Positions 1-8,960 of a stretch of DNA of 16,581 bases are shown here, in pieces. The position numbers were made by a program, and so were the translations under genes. Source of the DNA: Larix sibirica. Lineage: Eukaryota; Streptophyta; Pinopsida; Pinales; Pinaceae. The notes beneath the pieces were generated by a model. It ran no database searches, was not told the DNA's origin, and saw only the letters and a list, made by a program, of their open reading frames with translations. The DNA lies in assembly GCA_004151065.3 (NCBI GenBank), contig NWUY0300103546.1, positions 1-16,581 of the forward strand, written 5' to 3'. The stretch's first letter is position 1. Every line of letters begins with the position of its first letter.

Positions 1-415
1 CATGCTTTTAGGGCTAGCTTAGGAAGTTTTTGGTTTTCCATGTTATTTATCTTGTGCTTGTACATCAGGTACCTAGTCATATTTTAATTATAATTTTAGT
101 TACTTTTTAAACTTTAAATTTATTATTAAATATATGCAAATACTAATATATTCAGTAAATTATAAATTATTTTAAATAAATTATTGTATAACTTTAAAAT
201 ATTTATTACTACATCATTTATTATGTGTGCATGAAAATAATCTAAACCTTTCATTACCATTTTCAACCCTCACGTCTTAACTCTATACTATCCAAAAATA
301 CTTTGTCAACTATCATTAATGAGATAATATATATTAAACTTAGTGTGGCATGGCATATTTAAATATTTTATTAATGTGATATGAATGTTTTTAATATTTT
401 CCTTAGGAGCCCCAT
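1..415. other. AT-rich unassigned stretch
   Basis: I see no gene, RNA gene or element boundary here. The sequence is strongly AT-rich, with runs such as the TTTAAATATTTTATTAATG stretch near 357-375, and every frame is closed by frequent stops. It lies just beyond the point (about 420-490) where the neighbouring gypsy gag stops being recognisable. It may therefore be more decayed internal sequence of that element, or the DNA beyond a truncation point. The sequence alone does not decide this. Confidence 0.5.
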
Positions 416-489
416 TTTAGACCTCAAATTGACTCTAACGAACTCTGATTCAAAAAGATCATACCCTGTGATACTTCTGACTTTAAGAT

Positions 490-1004
490 TTATGTACTAG
501 TCACTATATTTCCCATACAAATGTCCTCATGCTCTATATCCAATTCCTTTATGACATCCCAGAACTTATCAAGGTGCACAACAACAAATTCCTCATTATC
601 CCCACTAAAAGTAGGTAACCTTTTATATGCTCTGTTTGGGACTTTATTTAGATATCCAACTATTTCTAAGCATTCAATAGGACTACTTAATCATCTACCT
701 TCGCCACAAAACCTTGGGTGGGTTTGATTCATAGGTTCATGTTTACTCACCAACTCAGTCCTGGAAGCTTGGACAACCCATTCAAAAGGTTCAACATCTA
801 ACCGATGAGGGAAATAATGGGTATCAGGATGTTCTTGATATTCACGTTCATACCCATAATTATATTCCAATTCATCCTCATATTGGTATGATGATTCCCA
901 TTCATCATGGCCTGTCTTAATTCTCTAGCCTCTCTTAAATTTTGGATTGCTTGGCTTAATTGATTTAAGGCTCGAGAAGATGAGAGGAATATATCTGAGT
1001 TCAT
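490..1004 (-). pseudogene. Broken Ty3/gypsy gag, N-terminal part (element 1)
   Basis: Gag is the structural protein that packages retrotransposon RNA into cytoplasmic virus-like particles. The start is the ATG at 1004-1002, about 125 bases after the primer site. The first roughly 30 residues (MNSDIFLSSSRALNQ onward) look helical and rich in Gln, Arg and Glu. A frameshift near 910 then moves the reading frame, which continues through a Tyr/Glu-rich stretch (YEDELEYNYGYERE). It crosses a TGA stop at 691-693 and enters a recognisable plant gypsy Gag domain core, with LPTFSGDNEEF followed by HLDKFWDVIKEL and DIEHEDICM. This fits the family pattern of 'PxFxG ... HLxxF ... ExEDVxMRxF'. The frame ends at a TAA (490-492), although weak similarity may run to about 420. 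No nucleocapsid, protease or polymerase follows inside the window. Call of gypsy gag: fairly sure. Clade: not determined. Confidence 0.72.
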
Positions 1005-1130
1005 TGTGTTTCTTTGATTTATAATTCCCTAGTGGAGTCTTTACATAGGTTTTCTAGTGGAGTCGCCAGGTAAAGAGATGGAATGCTTCATAAAAATGAA
1101 TTGTCATTAAAATACCAATGAACTCCTTTC
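1005..1130 (-). other. Element 1 leader with an 11-bp direct repeat
   Basis: This is the untranslated stretch between the primer site and the gag ATG. On the minus strand it carries GACTCCACTAG twice (plus-strand 1054-1064 and 1029-1039), 25 bases apart. The first copy sits in the context TGGCGACTCCACTAG, which resembles a second primer-site-like sequence found in some plant gypsy elements. I keep the 1131-1148 site as the main primer site because the LTR end lies right beside it. Confidence 0.45.
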
Positions 1131-1148
1131 TCCCCAACAACAATGCCA
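1131..1148 (-). other. Primer-binding site, tRNA-Asp type (element 1)
   Basis: On the minus strand this reads TGGCATTGTTGTTGGGGA. The usual plant gypsy primer site, complementary to the 3' end of tRNA-Asp, is TGGCGCCGTTGCCGGGGA. All the differences are C-to-T or G-to-A changes, the pattern expected when methylated cytosines decay. The site starts reverse transcription, and its place just outside the LTR end at 1156 fixes the element's direction. Confidence 0.68.
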
Positions 1149-2545
1149 AACATTTTGTCACACAATCTAGAATCCTTGTGATTGCAAGGATTAATTGACT
1201 ACCAGACTAGTGGAACCTCGGGACACTATCCCAAAGTGTCACATGGACAGGGTCCCCTCTTTTTAGGTTTCCCGAATCCACCAAAGTCATACTAAAACTA
1301 ACCACAGGAGGTGTACTCAGTTAAGTGTTCCAAGTAATTACCAGCCTAAGCTAGTGTTCCCCAGAAGTAACAAGACTGATTTATATGAGGCAAGGTGCCT
1401 TGGAAATTACAAAAGGGGATAAATGTGGCACCCTGTGGGAGAAAGGGAAAGGGGACGATGGATAATGAGAATAGATTGTATCCCTATCTACTAGATGTGA
1501 CCTATGATTTATCTTGTGTGAAGGAAATGATGCCTTGGTCACTTGGGATTAATTATAGACCGAGATCTATGATTATCCAATTTGATTATATTTAGATTTC
1601 TTAATATCTAGATGTTCAAAGGGTGAAAATATGAATGAAATTGTTATATTAGCTTGCTGGTATAAGAGTTAAATGATCCCAATTATATCAAAAACTTGCT
1701 GCCCTAAGTATTAGAGATCTGAAATGTATGGAAGGCAAGATAAAAACTCACTAGGAAGAGATGATTAATTTTCAAATTGAGGAAAAAATGTATTTATGTG
1801 ATCAATGCCTATTTCCCCTATGCAATATTGATAAGGTTAAGTTTAGATTTTTAAGGGATTGAGCCTAGATTAATTTATTATCTCAATATAAATGCTAACT
1901 ACAAATTCCCAATGAAAACAACAATGAGAATAGGAAAAGTGATTTTGACAATTTGAAGAGATGAACATGAACCAATAAATAAAGTAAAAGAATACAGTGA
2001 CCTAGTGTCTTTCTCCTTGTGTGATGGAGTAATTACAATCTCCCTAGTAGTGCCTCACTTGTGGTGGCTCCTTTTTATGGTGGATTTAAGTATCAGATCC
2101 TCCAAATATTCTAGACTTGGAGTGGCCTTAAAGAACATTCTTCTTCAATCTTCACATAGAGAAACAGTTAGTCAGTGCCAATCTATTTTATAAATTAGAA
2201 AACACAAACTATTTCATCCATAAAAAAGTAAAGAACAATTTGATGAAATATGAAACAAATGGTTGGAGTGAAACTAACATATGCAAATACAACTCCCTTA
2301 CAAATTTGTTCGCAAATTCCCTGAGGTGCATTGGCAACTCAAGGGAAACGATTTTATATAGAAAAATATCAATCATTCAGCTCCAAATCTAATCACCAAC
2401 ACAAGTAGATGCAAGGAGGGAAACAAGAAACAAAGTCCTCACACAAAGATCATAAAGAACACCAAGGAATGAAGGAAAACGAATTTATCTATTAGTTATA
2501 GCAAAAATCTCTCCAAAAATTCCTTTACAATGAGCTTCCTTCTCT

Positions 2546-2553
2546 CTTTTATA
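2546..2553 (-). promoter_or_regulatory. TATA box of the element 1 LTR
   Basis: The minus strand reads TATAAAAG, preceded by a CT-rich stretch (TTCTCTCTGA) and followed by GAGAGAAGG and CATTGTAAAG. The same arrangement surrounds the TATA box at 5449-5456 on the other strand. It is the likely start region for the element's RNA polymerase II transcript, probably beginning 25-35 bases downstream (about 2510-2520). Confidence 0.5.
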
Positions 2554-3369
2554 GAATCAGAGAGAATCCAAATCCCCAATCATAAGGATTGAGGGATGAG
2601 ATTAAAACATAGACAAGCCAAAACAATGACTAAGATAATTCACTACTTTTTTTACATTTTTAAATTGTTGGATATGATTGTTTCCATGAGGGAGTGGATT
2701 GCCTCATTTAGCCCACAATACATTGGAAAAATTACAATTTTTTCTTTTGAAATTCCAAGTTGTAATCTAAAGAATCACCCCATGCCAACCTTTATGCTGA
2801 TTTGGAAGTGTCGGAGATGAAGATTTGCTAAGATTTTACCAAGTGCACCCCCCTTGGAAAGAGGTGCACCTCACTTGAAACTACTATCATGAAAAGTGGT
2901 CACAACTTGAATTTATGTGCCAGGAGATGGTAGCTTTATCATTATGAACATAATTCATGAGGACCCAAGTCATCACTTTGCACTTTAGATTTCCCGTTGT
3001 TATGTTGTTAAGACTTAGGAACTTTTAAAATCAAACCTTAGGAAGTTTGATTAATTAATTCCAATTAATTGGATATTCATGAATTCTTGGCCAAATCTCA
3101 TGGTAATTTCCTTGGATGGATTCCTTACTTCTCTAATGCCCCATACCAATAAAAATCATGAATCAAACCAATATGAGATGCCCATTATTAAGCTGCTCCA
3201 AATTTTTAATGTAGGACTTAGGTTTTTTTAATCATAAACTTAGGAAAAACCATAAATTAAAGTCTATTAGTCTGAAATAACTAAAAATCACATTTGGAGG
3301 GGTCCAATTGGCCTCCAAAGGAATGGAAAATGGTGATGCATGGTGACCACATAATGCTGGCTGGTCTCA

Positions 3370-3430
3370 TTGACCAAGTCAAACCCACCTTTAACCAAGT
3401 CAAAAAGTTGAAAAAATCAACTTTGGTCAA
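3370..3430. promoter_or_regulatory. Cluster of TTGAC (W-box-like) motifs in U3-like DNA
   Basis: Four W-box cores TTGAC(C/T) fall within 61 bases: one on the plus strand (3370-3375) and three on the minus strand (3377-3382, 3398-3403, 3425-3430). W-boxes are bound by plant WRKY factors, and such motifs are known in stress-responsive LTR promoters. Two copies share the longer unit CCAAGTCAAA. The cluster lies about 0.8-0.9 kb upstream of the element 1 TATA box, which would put it in U3. Function is inferred from the motif only. Confidence 0.35.
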
Positions 3431-3530
3431 AGTTGGGAAATGATGTCCAAATAGTAAAATGACACATTCAAAGGCTCTATGACGATGAAATAAAATATAT
3501 AATGATAAATATTGATAGTGCACTTAAATA

Positions 3531-4870
3531 TGCAATAGGATCATATTACACAAGTGACCCATGTGACTCATCACATAACTTCATCATAGGAAATGCCACA
3601 TAGAATAATACATAGCATGAAGTCGGTGTTTTATATTCATGCCACCATCTAAAATATCATCAAGAGTATTACAAGGATCATTCTTCTCCTAGGCAAAGTG
3701 GATGGAAAAAGTCAACAAGGCTAATCAAGTGAAGGATTGGTCAAAGATGTTTGATTGACTCAAGATAAGGGGAGGAAGGGAACTCTATGACATTCATTAA
3801 TTATGCAAACATCAGGGAAAATGTGTCTCACAAATGGATGATGTGCTAGCATATGATACTCCTTTGACCTTGACACTTAGAATCAACCCCATTTTCTTTG
3901 ATTTTTTTCTTTTAAGCTCCTTCATGGACTTGTCTTCATAGATTTTTCTTCTTTTACTTTCTTGAACTTCTTTTCTTGTACTTTTCTTCTTTTTTATACC
4001 TTGGCCTTTATTTTTCTTTAACGCACATGCAAGTTTAGACTTGCTTATTTTCTTTATTGCTTGATCTTGCAATTTTCACTTGGTATTCTTTGACTTATTT
4101 TCTAGTACAAGGAGTGTTGGACTAGGATCTGCTTCATGTGCCCTTTTTTGAGGAATTGAACGGGGATAAGTCTTTCATGATTCAAGACTAGGGAGCACAT
4201 TTCTAGCAACTAGACAACCTAGCACATAGATATTCAACATGGATTATGAGAATAAAAGCATAAGGCACCAAAATTTGGAAATATTAACACATAACCAATC
4301 AACAAGGATTTAAAAGAATAAAGGAATACGACATCAGAAAATCAATTCTCCTAAGTACATAGTCAGTCAAAAAGGTTTTACAATAAGAAAAGCATAAGGC
4401 ATCGTAGAACTTTTTTACACACATCAAATCTGAGACACCAAGGAATAACATGAGGCCTTCATGATGAATAGGTCATAGAGGGGAGATCCAGAATCAATTT
4501 ATCAGGTCCATGCCAATGGGTTTGAATATGCAATGGTGACATGAAACAAAGATGAAAAATTCAAAGGTGGAACAAAGAGAAGGTTGTGATCCATATAATA
4601 ATCAACAGATGCAATAGATAATGGTATGTTCATAAAACAATGAATACTATGCATTAAATTACACAACATCCCTACTAACCATGCTCATAAGAATCAAATA
4701 GGTGTAAGAAACATCTAGTAACATCAAGTAAATTTACCAATACAAACCATATAATCCATAATAAAATGCTCTAGGCATGCATATTGTACTACAAATATAA
4801 TAGCATGGAACCATCTCAAGGAAATATATTCACAACTAATACATAACACCTCAACAATCATGAAAAATCC
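3531..4870. other. Unassigned stretch with a purine run and a pyrimidine-rich block
   Basis: I recognise no gene here. There is a 16-base purine run on the plus strand at 3766-3781 (AAGGGGAGGAAGGGAA), which has the look of a polypurine tract. The block at about 3890-4030 is strongly pyrimidine-rich on the plus strand. Read on the minus strand, it gives an 86-codon frame (3812-4072) rich in Lys, Arg and Glu, most simply explained by the purine bias. From 4140 on, the plus strand is purine-rich and full of stops. It may contain the U3 of one or both flanking LTRs. Confidence 0.35.
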
Positions 4871-4871
4871 T

Positions 4872-4883
4872 GCTCTGATAAAT
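4872..4883 (-). other. Possible degraded tRNA-iMet primer site
   Basis: The minus strand reads ATTTATCAGAGC, followed by AGG. The copia-type primer site is TGGTATCAGAGC, often followed by AGG, so nine consecutive bases match and the first three do not. No LTR end or coding sequence beside it confirms an element, and a short motif like this can arise by chance in 16 kb. Confidence 0.2.
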
Positions 4884-5039
4884 TGCTCTGCTTATGCAAA
4901 AAATAATCTCAACCCTGATTTGCTCAACAAAAATAAGGGTATAAAACCCCATACATAAAATGGTGTAATGGGGCCTAGGAAAGACACCTGGAATGGTTAT
5001 ATTATTGAGCACTCTCTCTTTGAAGGAGCCGTTGGGATT

Positions 5040-6946
5040 TTTTTTGGATCACATGAAGGTGACGTCCCACATTAGAGGAGCCTTTACTAACACATGGGGC
5101 CCCTTCTAGAGAAACTTTCACTTCATCTGAGCTTGATCATTGATGGTGATTTGAAACACTTGTACTTGCTTTTTCTTGAGGACGTTGTACTTGAGATACT
5201 TTTTAGGGTCAAAACCCTAGAATTTAGACCCCTTCCTCATTGATTTGATTGCATCTTTTGGAGCACTCCTAATCTATCTAGGATTTATTTTGTATCACTA
5301 ATGTATTATTTACTCATTATAGTGGTGTTTACCCCTTCTCTTGGAATTTTGGTTAGGGTTTTGACATCTTGACTTAAGGTTTTTCTATTTTGACCATGTC
5401 AAGAGAGGGATTTTATTATTTTTATTTGAAGAGGTTATTCTCTCTTCCTATAAAATGAGAGCCTCCTCCATTGTAAAACTTGTTAGAAACTTGTGAAGAA
5501 CTCTCTATTTTGTCTTTCACTTACTTCTTGTGGTGAAATTTCATGGGTGGTTGATGCTAGGGATATGATGTGGATTCTTTTCTCATACTTGGGTTTACTC
5601 TTGGATCAACACTTGCTTTTTGTTTGGGATCATTTGCAAGTAAATGTTTATTTAGTAAGGTTAAGTTGTTTGGTTGTGGATGAATAGGTGGTATTCTCTC
5701 AATGCTTGATTCTATGCCCTGGGATTTAGTTATTGAAGAATAGTATGCCTAAAGTAGAAGTGAAGAAACCACTAAAGTGATTCCTTTGTAGATATTTTGA
5801 TGGATTCTTGCCTTCTTGAATTTGATAGTGTTAAGAACTCAAACCCTAGCTATTCTTGATGTTGGCTTATTTCCCGTGACTGGCCTTTATTGACCCCATT
5901 TCCCAACTTCAAATCCATGGCACTAATCCATTTGTTTCTATCCACCCAAAATAAAAGATTCCAATTGTTTTTTTCATTTGTTCTGCAATCTAGAATTTAT
6001 TCATCTTGGGCATATAAAATATACCTGCAAAACCCTAAAAAATTGTCATTTTAGATCCCCGTCAAGGATGAATTTAGTCTTCTATCTAGACTGTACCTTA
6101 TAAGGAAGTTCATGCATGTTTAAATATATTTTTGGACAATTTTTAGGACTATGTTGATTCTAGTTTTACACAAAAAAAGGTGAATAGTTCTTAGGATTGC
6201 TTCTTGAATTTATCCCTAATTGCATATACTATTCATACCAGTTGTTGGATTAGATTTTAGGGTTGTCTAATAGTGTTTTTTTGGATAAATATATCATTAA
6301 TTCATTGTTAATACATCCATTTAATTATGTTCATATTTGGTTTATGATTCTATGTTAACTACAAGTGGTTTGAAGCATTGAAAATATATTTTTCATTTGT
6401 CTAATTGGCTAATCATCATATATATGGAATCTATCTTTACTGTCAATGTAATAACATTTCAAAATACCTCATGTTGATGGACCATAAAAACATTTAGTCT
6501 TTGGCTCATATTTGCTTGTCTTTCCTAGCCTAATTTGCATGCATTGTTGTACTCTTTTCAAGCCTGTTGGAATCACTATTAGTATATATATCTCATTGTT
6601 GGTTTATTTCTATGTTTATGTCTTTTATTAACAAATATGAAAAGTTTGGGTAGAAATTGGTTACCAAAGAATAAACATTGAAACCCTAACTCAACTCAAT
6701 CATAACCTTAATATTGAATTAAGATCTATTTGACTAGGTTTCATAGTCATTCAATTTCCTAAATCATTTATTGAAACATAGTTTCGTTAGGGAACCCACC
6801 TTAGTGGTAGGTCCCCTTTTCCTCCTATGCACTGAAGTGAAGACAAGTTGTTGTCGAGGTAACAATGAAAACACTTATAATAGTTTTCCTTAGATATATC
6901 CTTATGAAGACCTTGAACTTTAGGTTTTCTAGTTTGTGTGGTAACA
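5040..6946 (+). mobile_element. 5' LTR of gypsy element 2 (outer end uncertain)
   Basis: The inner end is GTGTGGTAACA at 6936-6946, three bases before the primer site, and parallels GTGTGACA at the end of the element 1 LTR. A TATA box sits at 5449-5456, with the CT-rich lead-in and CATTGTAAAA downstream shared with element 1. About 1.49 kb then runs to the LTR end. A TCCTTATGAAG...TTTCTAGTTTGTGTG segment just before the end resembles the matching part of element 1 (TCCTTGCAATC...TTCTAGATTGTGTG). No coding content is visible. The left boundary near 5040 is arbitrary; I could not find the TG start or a target duplication. Confidence 0.48.
5449..5456 (+). promoter_or_regulatory. TATA box of the element 2 LTR
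   Basis: TATAAAAT follows the CT-rich TTCTCTCTTCC and precedes GAGAGCCTCCTCCATTG, the expected layout of an LTR core promoter. The RNA would start about 5480-5490 and contain the R-U5 part, the primer site and gag. Confidence 0.48.
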
Positions 6947-6949
6947 TTT

Positions 6950-6967
6950 TGGAACCATTGTCGGGGA
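6950..6967 (+). other. Primer-binding site, tRNA-Asp type (element 2)
   Basis: The plus strand reads TGGAACCATTGTCGGGGA against the usual TGGCGCCGTTGCCGGGGA, with 14 of 18 bases matching. It lies three bases after the LTR end at 6946 and upstream of gag, so position and direction agree. The same primer type is used by element 1 on the other strand. Confidence 0.65.
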
Positions 6968-7213
6968 CAAGGTTGTTTTTGGATAAATCCTTTACTTCAA
7001 CCCCTTGATGAGATAAGATTAATAACACATTTGAGATACCTCTTTTCAAAAATCCATGAAGGTACAAAGAGCTTGTTCCTTATAGATTTTTCAAGATTTG
7101 TTATTTCTAGCATGAAGCGAGCAACATTGTCAAGGAAATTAAAGACTCGCCTTTGTGACTCCACACCTTGGAAAATGTATGATTGATTGTACTTTAAAAT
7201 TTATTGTGGAAAT

Positions 7214-8432
7214 ATGGCAAAGCATACATGGGAGAAATTGGATTTTTCATGTATTTTTGGGGCTACACATGAGATTTCATTGCAAATGTAGATGATAGAT
7301 GGTCCAAGGATTCATGGAAATCCTATTGAAGCTTCAACATTTTTGGTATCGTTCATTAAGTTTCTTGCATATTTTGACATAGTACATTAAGATGTAATGA
7401 TTAGGATGTTGCCATATTCATGGAAAGAGAAACATATATGGGATTGGTATTGGAGTTTCAACCTAAAGTCAAAATGCTCTTTTCCATATTTCATCAAGGT
7501 TTTTCAAGAGGATTGGTATGAAAGAGATTTCTATTTTTTTTGCTCATGTAGTGGTTCATATTCATTATAAGATGACAAGACAATGTGATGTTTTAAAGAT
7601 TGCATATGGAGATAATTTCTCCTTTTTTGATAAAAGGAAAGATAAAAAAGTAGCATGGACATTGGAAAAATAGATCAAAGAAAACTATGATGTTTATGTG
7701 TTTGATGAAGTTTTCTCATTTCATGTGGTTATTGTAGTTGAATATGAATATGATAAGGTTGAAAAAATTCTTGATGATGATGCTTTAGATTCCCACAAAG
7801 AATATATTGCAAATTTGAAGAAGGAATCCACTGAAGACATGGAAGATATTGTTGCATCCCCTCAAGGAAAAAATTATGAACACCTTTCTCATATCTCCAT
7901 TGAAGACCAAGCACATAAAGGAAGTGATGATGAAGAAATCCCTCAAATACATGAAGCGCATCAAGTTTACCTTGAATATCATGAAGAAGATCCCATGCAG
8001 GTTGAAGAAACACATTGTAACTCCATTCTCCTTGGAAAATAAGTCATTGAAGGTAGAGGTGTTTAAAACCTAGTTGGTGAAGACACTTGTTCTTCTCATC
8101 ATGAAGATGAGGGTTTGGTGAGTTTTTCTTCTCAATATTTTGTAATTTTTGAAACAAATTTTGATGATTTTGAGAAAATAAATGATGAGATAAAACTCTT
8201 GTATGATCATATGGTTGAGGATATTCTTAATATTATGGATGATCATTTCCTAGATGTAAATCATGCATGTAATAAGCATTCTTGGAGATATTTTAGGGAT
8301 CCAATTTATGATACTTCTAGTGTTGAAAGTGATGGAGATTTCCAGTCGATGCTAGAATTGCATATTTGGGGAAACCTTGTCTACCTTTTTCTCGGGAATA
8401 TTGGGGCCATCATTCCTAGCCATATTATTTGA
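7214..8432 (+). pseudogene. Broken Ty3/gypsy gag with an acidic C-terminal extension (element 2)
   Basis: Gag would form the particle that packages the element's RNA. The start is the ATG at 7214, read MAKHTWEKLDF, about 250 bases after the primer site. A TAG (7289-7291) follows, then a gypsy Gag domain with GNPIEAS, a helix-like FLVSFIKFLAYFDIVH, a TAA (7388-7390) replacing the usual acidic residue, DVMIRML and then FIKVFQEDWYERDF. After a TAA at 7568-7570 the frame changes between about 7540 and 7600. The second frame then runs to 8432 with only three stops (7671, 8040, 8064). It starts with DNFSFFDKRKD, a conserved-looking Gag C-domain segment, and continues into an Asp/Glu-rich stretch (about 7745-8040). 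It ends in a region including HMVEDILNIMDDHF and FRDPIYDTSSVES. I see no CCHC knuckle. The acidic C-terminal part resembles nothing I can name. Confidence 0.66.
7698..8432 (+). other. Acidic C-terminal extension of element 2 gag
   Basis: This is the part of the broken gag after the frameshift, listed separately because it is unlike the usual Gag tail. About 245 codons stay in one frame with only two stops (8040-8042 and 8064-8066, close together), while the Gag core upstream is far more damaged. It is rich in Asp, Glu and His, with runs such as ILDDDALDSHKEY and GSDDEEIPQIHEAH, and it lacks the basic, Cys-containing nucleocapsid expected at this place. It may be a lineage-specific Gag tail or a separate small protein. 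I cannot assign a function. Confidence 0.4.
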
Positions 8433-8926
8433 AAAAATTGTTTATTTTCATGATGATTTCGGGATGTCTATTTAGGGGTTTATGCAAAGAATTTCTAGAC
8501 ACCGAATCATTTTAAAAATGATGAATTAATGGGAAAATTATCAACAAATCAACATGCTTGATGGGATGGAAATGGTTTGTTCCAATGGTATCTTAAGGGG
8601 GAAAATTTCCACTCTCCCTCCACATATAAATTTCTAGATTTTTTATGGAGTTCAACTATTCACTTTGGTTTAAGTTCTGGAAATGACATGGAACAACAAA
8701 GTTATTTTTATCCCATGTTTTTATAGTCATTTCTAGTCATCTTGTTTTTCTCAAGGTTTTGTATTGAAGCACAAGAATCATTATTTTTCTTCATGTTTAT
8801 ACTTGATTGAGTCTAACATTGTGTTGGAGAAGAATAAGAAGCGGTTTTCTTCTTGAGGGTTTTCATGATAATTTTTCATATTTGGATGGGTAGCCCTGTT
8901 ACCCCCCATTTTGTATGGTTGTCAAT
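8433..8926 (+). other. Non-coding 3' internal region of element 2
   Basis: Between the end of the gag frame and the stem-loop I see no protease (DSG/DTG), reverse transcriptase (YxDD) or integrase motif in any frame. There is a purine run, AAGGGGGAAAA (8594-8604), which could be a second polypurine tract. It is followed by TTTCC and not by a plausible LTR start. The absence of pol is what marks the element as non-autonomous. Confidence 0.4.
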
Positions 8927-8944
8927 GTGTGATTTTGATCACAC
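8927..8944 (+). other. Perfect 7-bp stem-loop before the polypurine tract
   Basis: GTGTGAT and ATCACAC are perfect inverted repeats around the four-base loop TTTG. The hairpin ends four bases before the purine tract at 8949. Nothing is known to me about a hairpin at this place in plant gypsy elements. It may be chance, or it may be part of the 3' untranslated region of the element's RNA. Confidence 0.4.
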
Positions 8945-8948
8945 TTTT

Positions 8949-8958
8949 GATGGGGAGG
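8949..8958 (+). other. Putative polypurine tract of element 2
   Basis: GATGGGGAGG is followed by CA and then TGTTCATGATG, which could be the start of a 3' LTR at 8961. The polypurine tract primes plus-strand synthesis and lies just before the 3' LTR. The place fits: about 2 kb after the primer site, after gag, in the same direction. The tract is interrupted by one T, so this is a moderate call. Confidence 0.42.
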
Positions 8959-8960
8959 CA

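Larger units (their letters stand above)
1156..3530 (-). mobile_element. 5' LTR of gypsy element 1 (outer end uncertain)
   Basis: The inner end is marked by GTGTGACA on the minus strand (plus TG at 1156-1157), seven bases from the primer site. A TATA box lies at 2546-2553 in the minus-strand context GATTCTATAAAAGAGAGAAG. This gives roughly 1.36 kb of R-U5, close to the roughly 1.49 kb from TATA box to LTR end in element 2. The two elements also share the order 'TTCTCTCT - TATAAAA - GAGAG - CATTGTAAA' around the promoter. The region has no coding content; short open frames here look like chance. The outer end is a guess: the U3-like sequence with TTGAC motifs reaches at least 3.43 kb, but I found no clean terminal dinucleotide or target duplication. 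Confidence 0.5.

Noticed and set aside
521-727. Plus-strand frame of 68 codons
   Set aside because: It is the antisense shadow of the gypsy gag core on the minus strand.
5493-5687. Plus-strand frame of 64 codons after the LTR TATA box
   Set aside because: It lies in the R-U5 part of the LTR, has no domain, and its Leu/Val/Trp content fits chance reading of T-rich DNA.
7729-8015. Two minus-strand frames of 76-94 codons
   Set aside because: They lie antisense to the acidic gag tail, which explains the open frames; their Phe/His/Leu-rich composition mirrors the GA-rich coding strand.
8594-8604. AAGGGGGAAAA as the polypurine tract of element 2
   Set aside because: It is followed by TTTCC and no TG start; the tract at 8949-8958, followed by TG at 8961, fits better.
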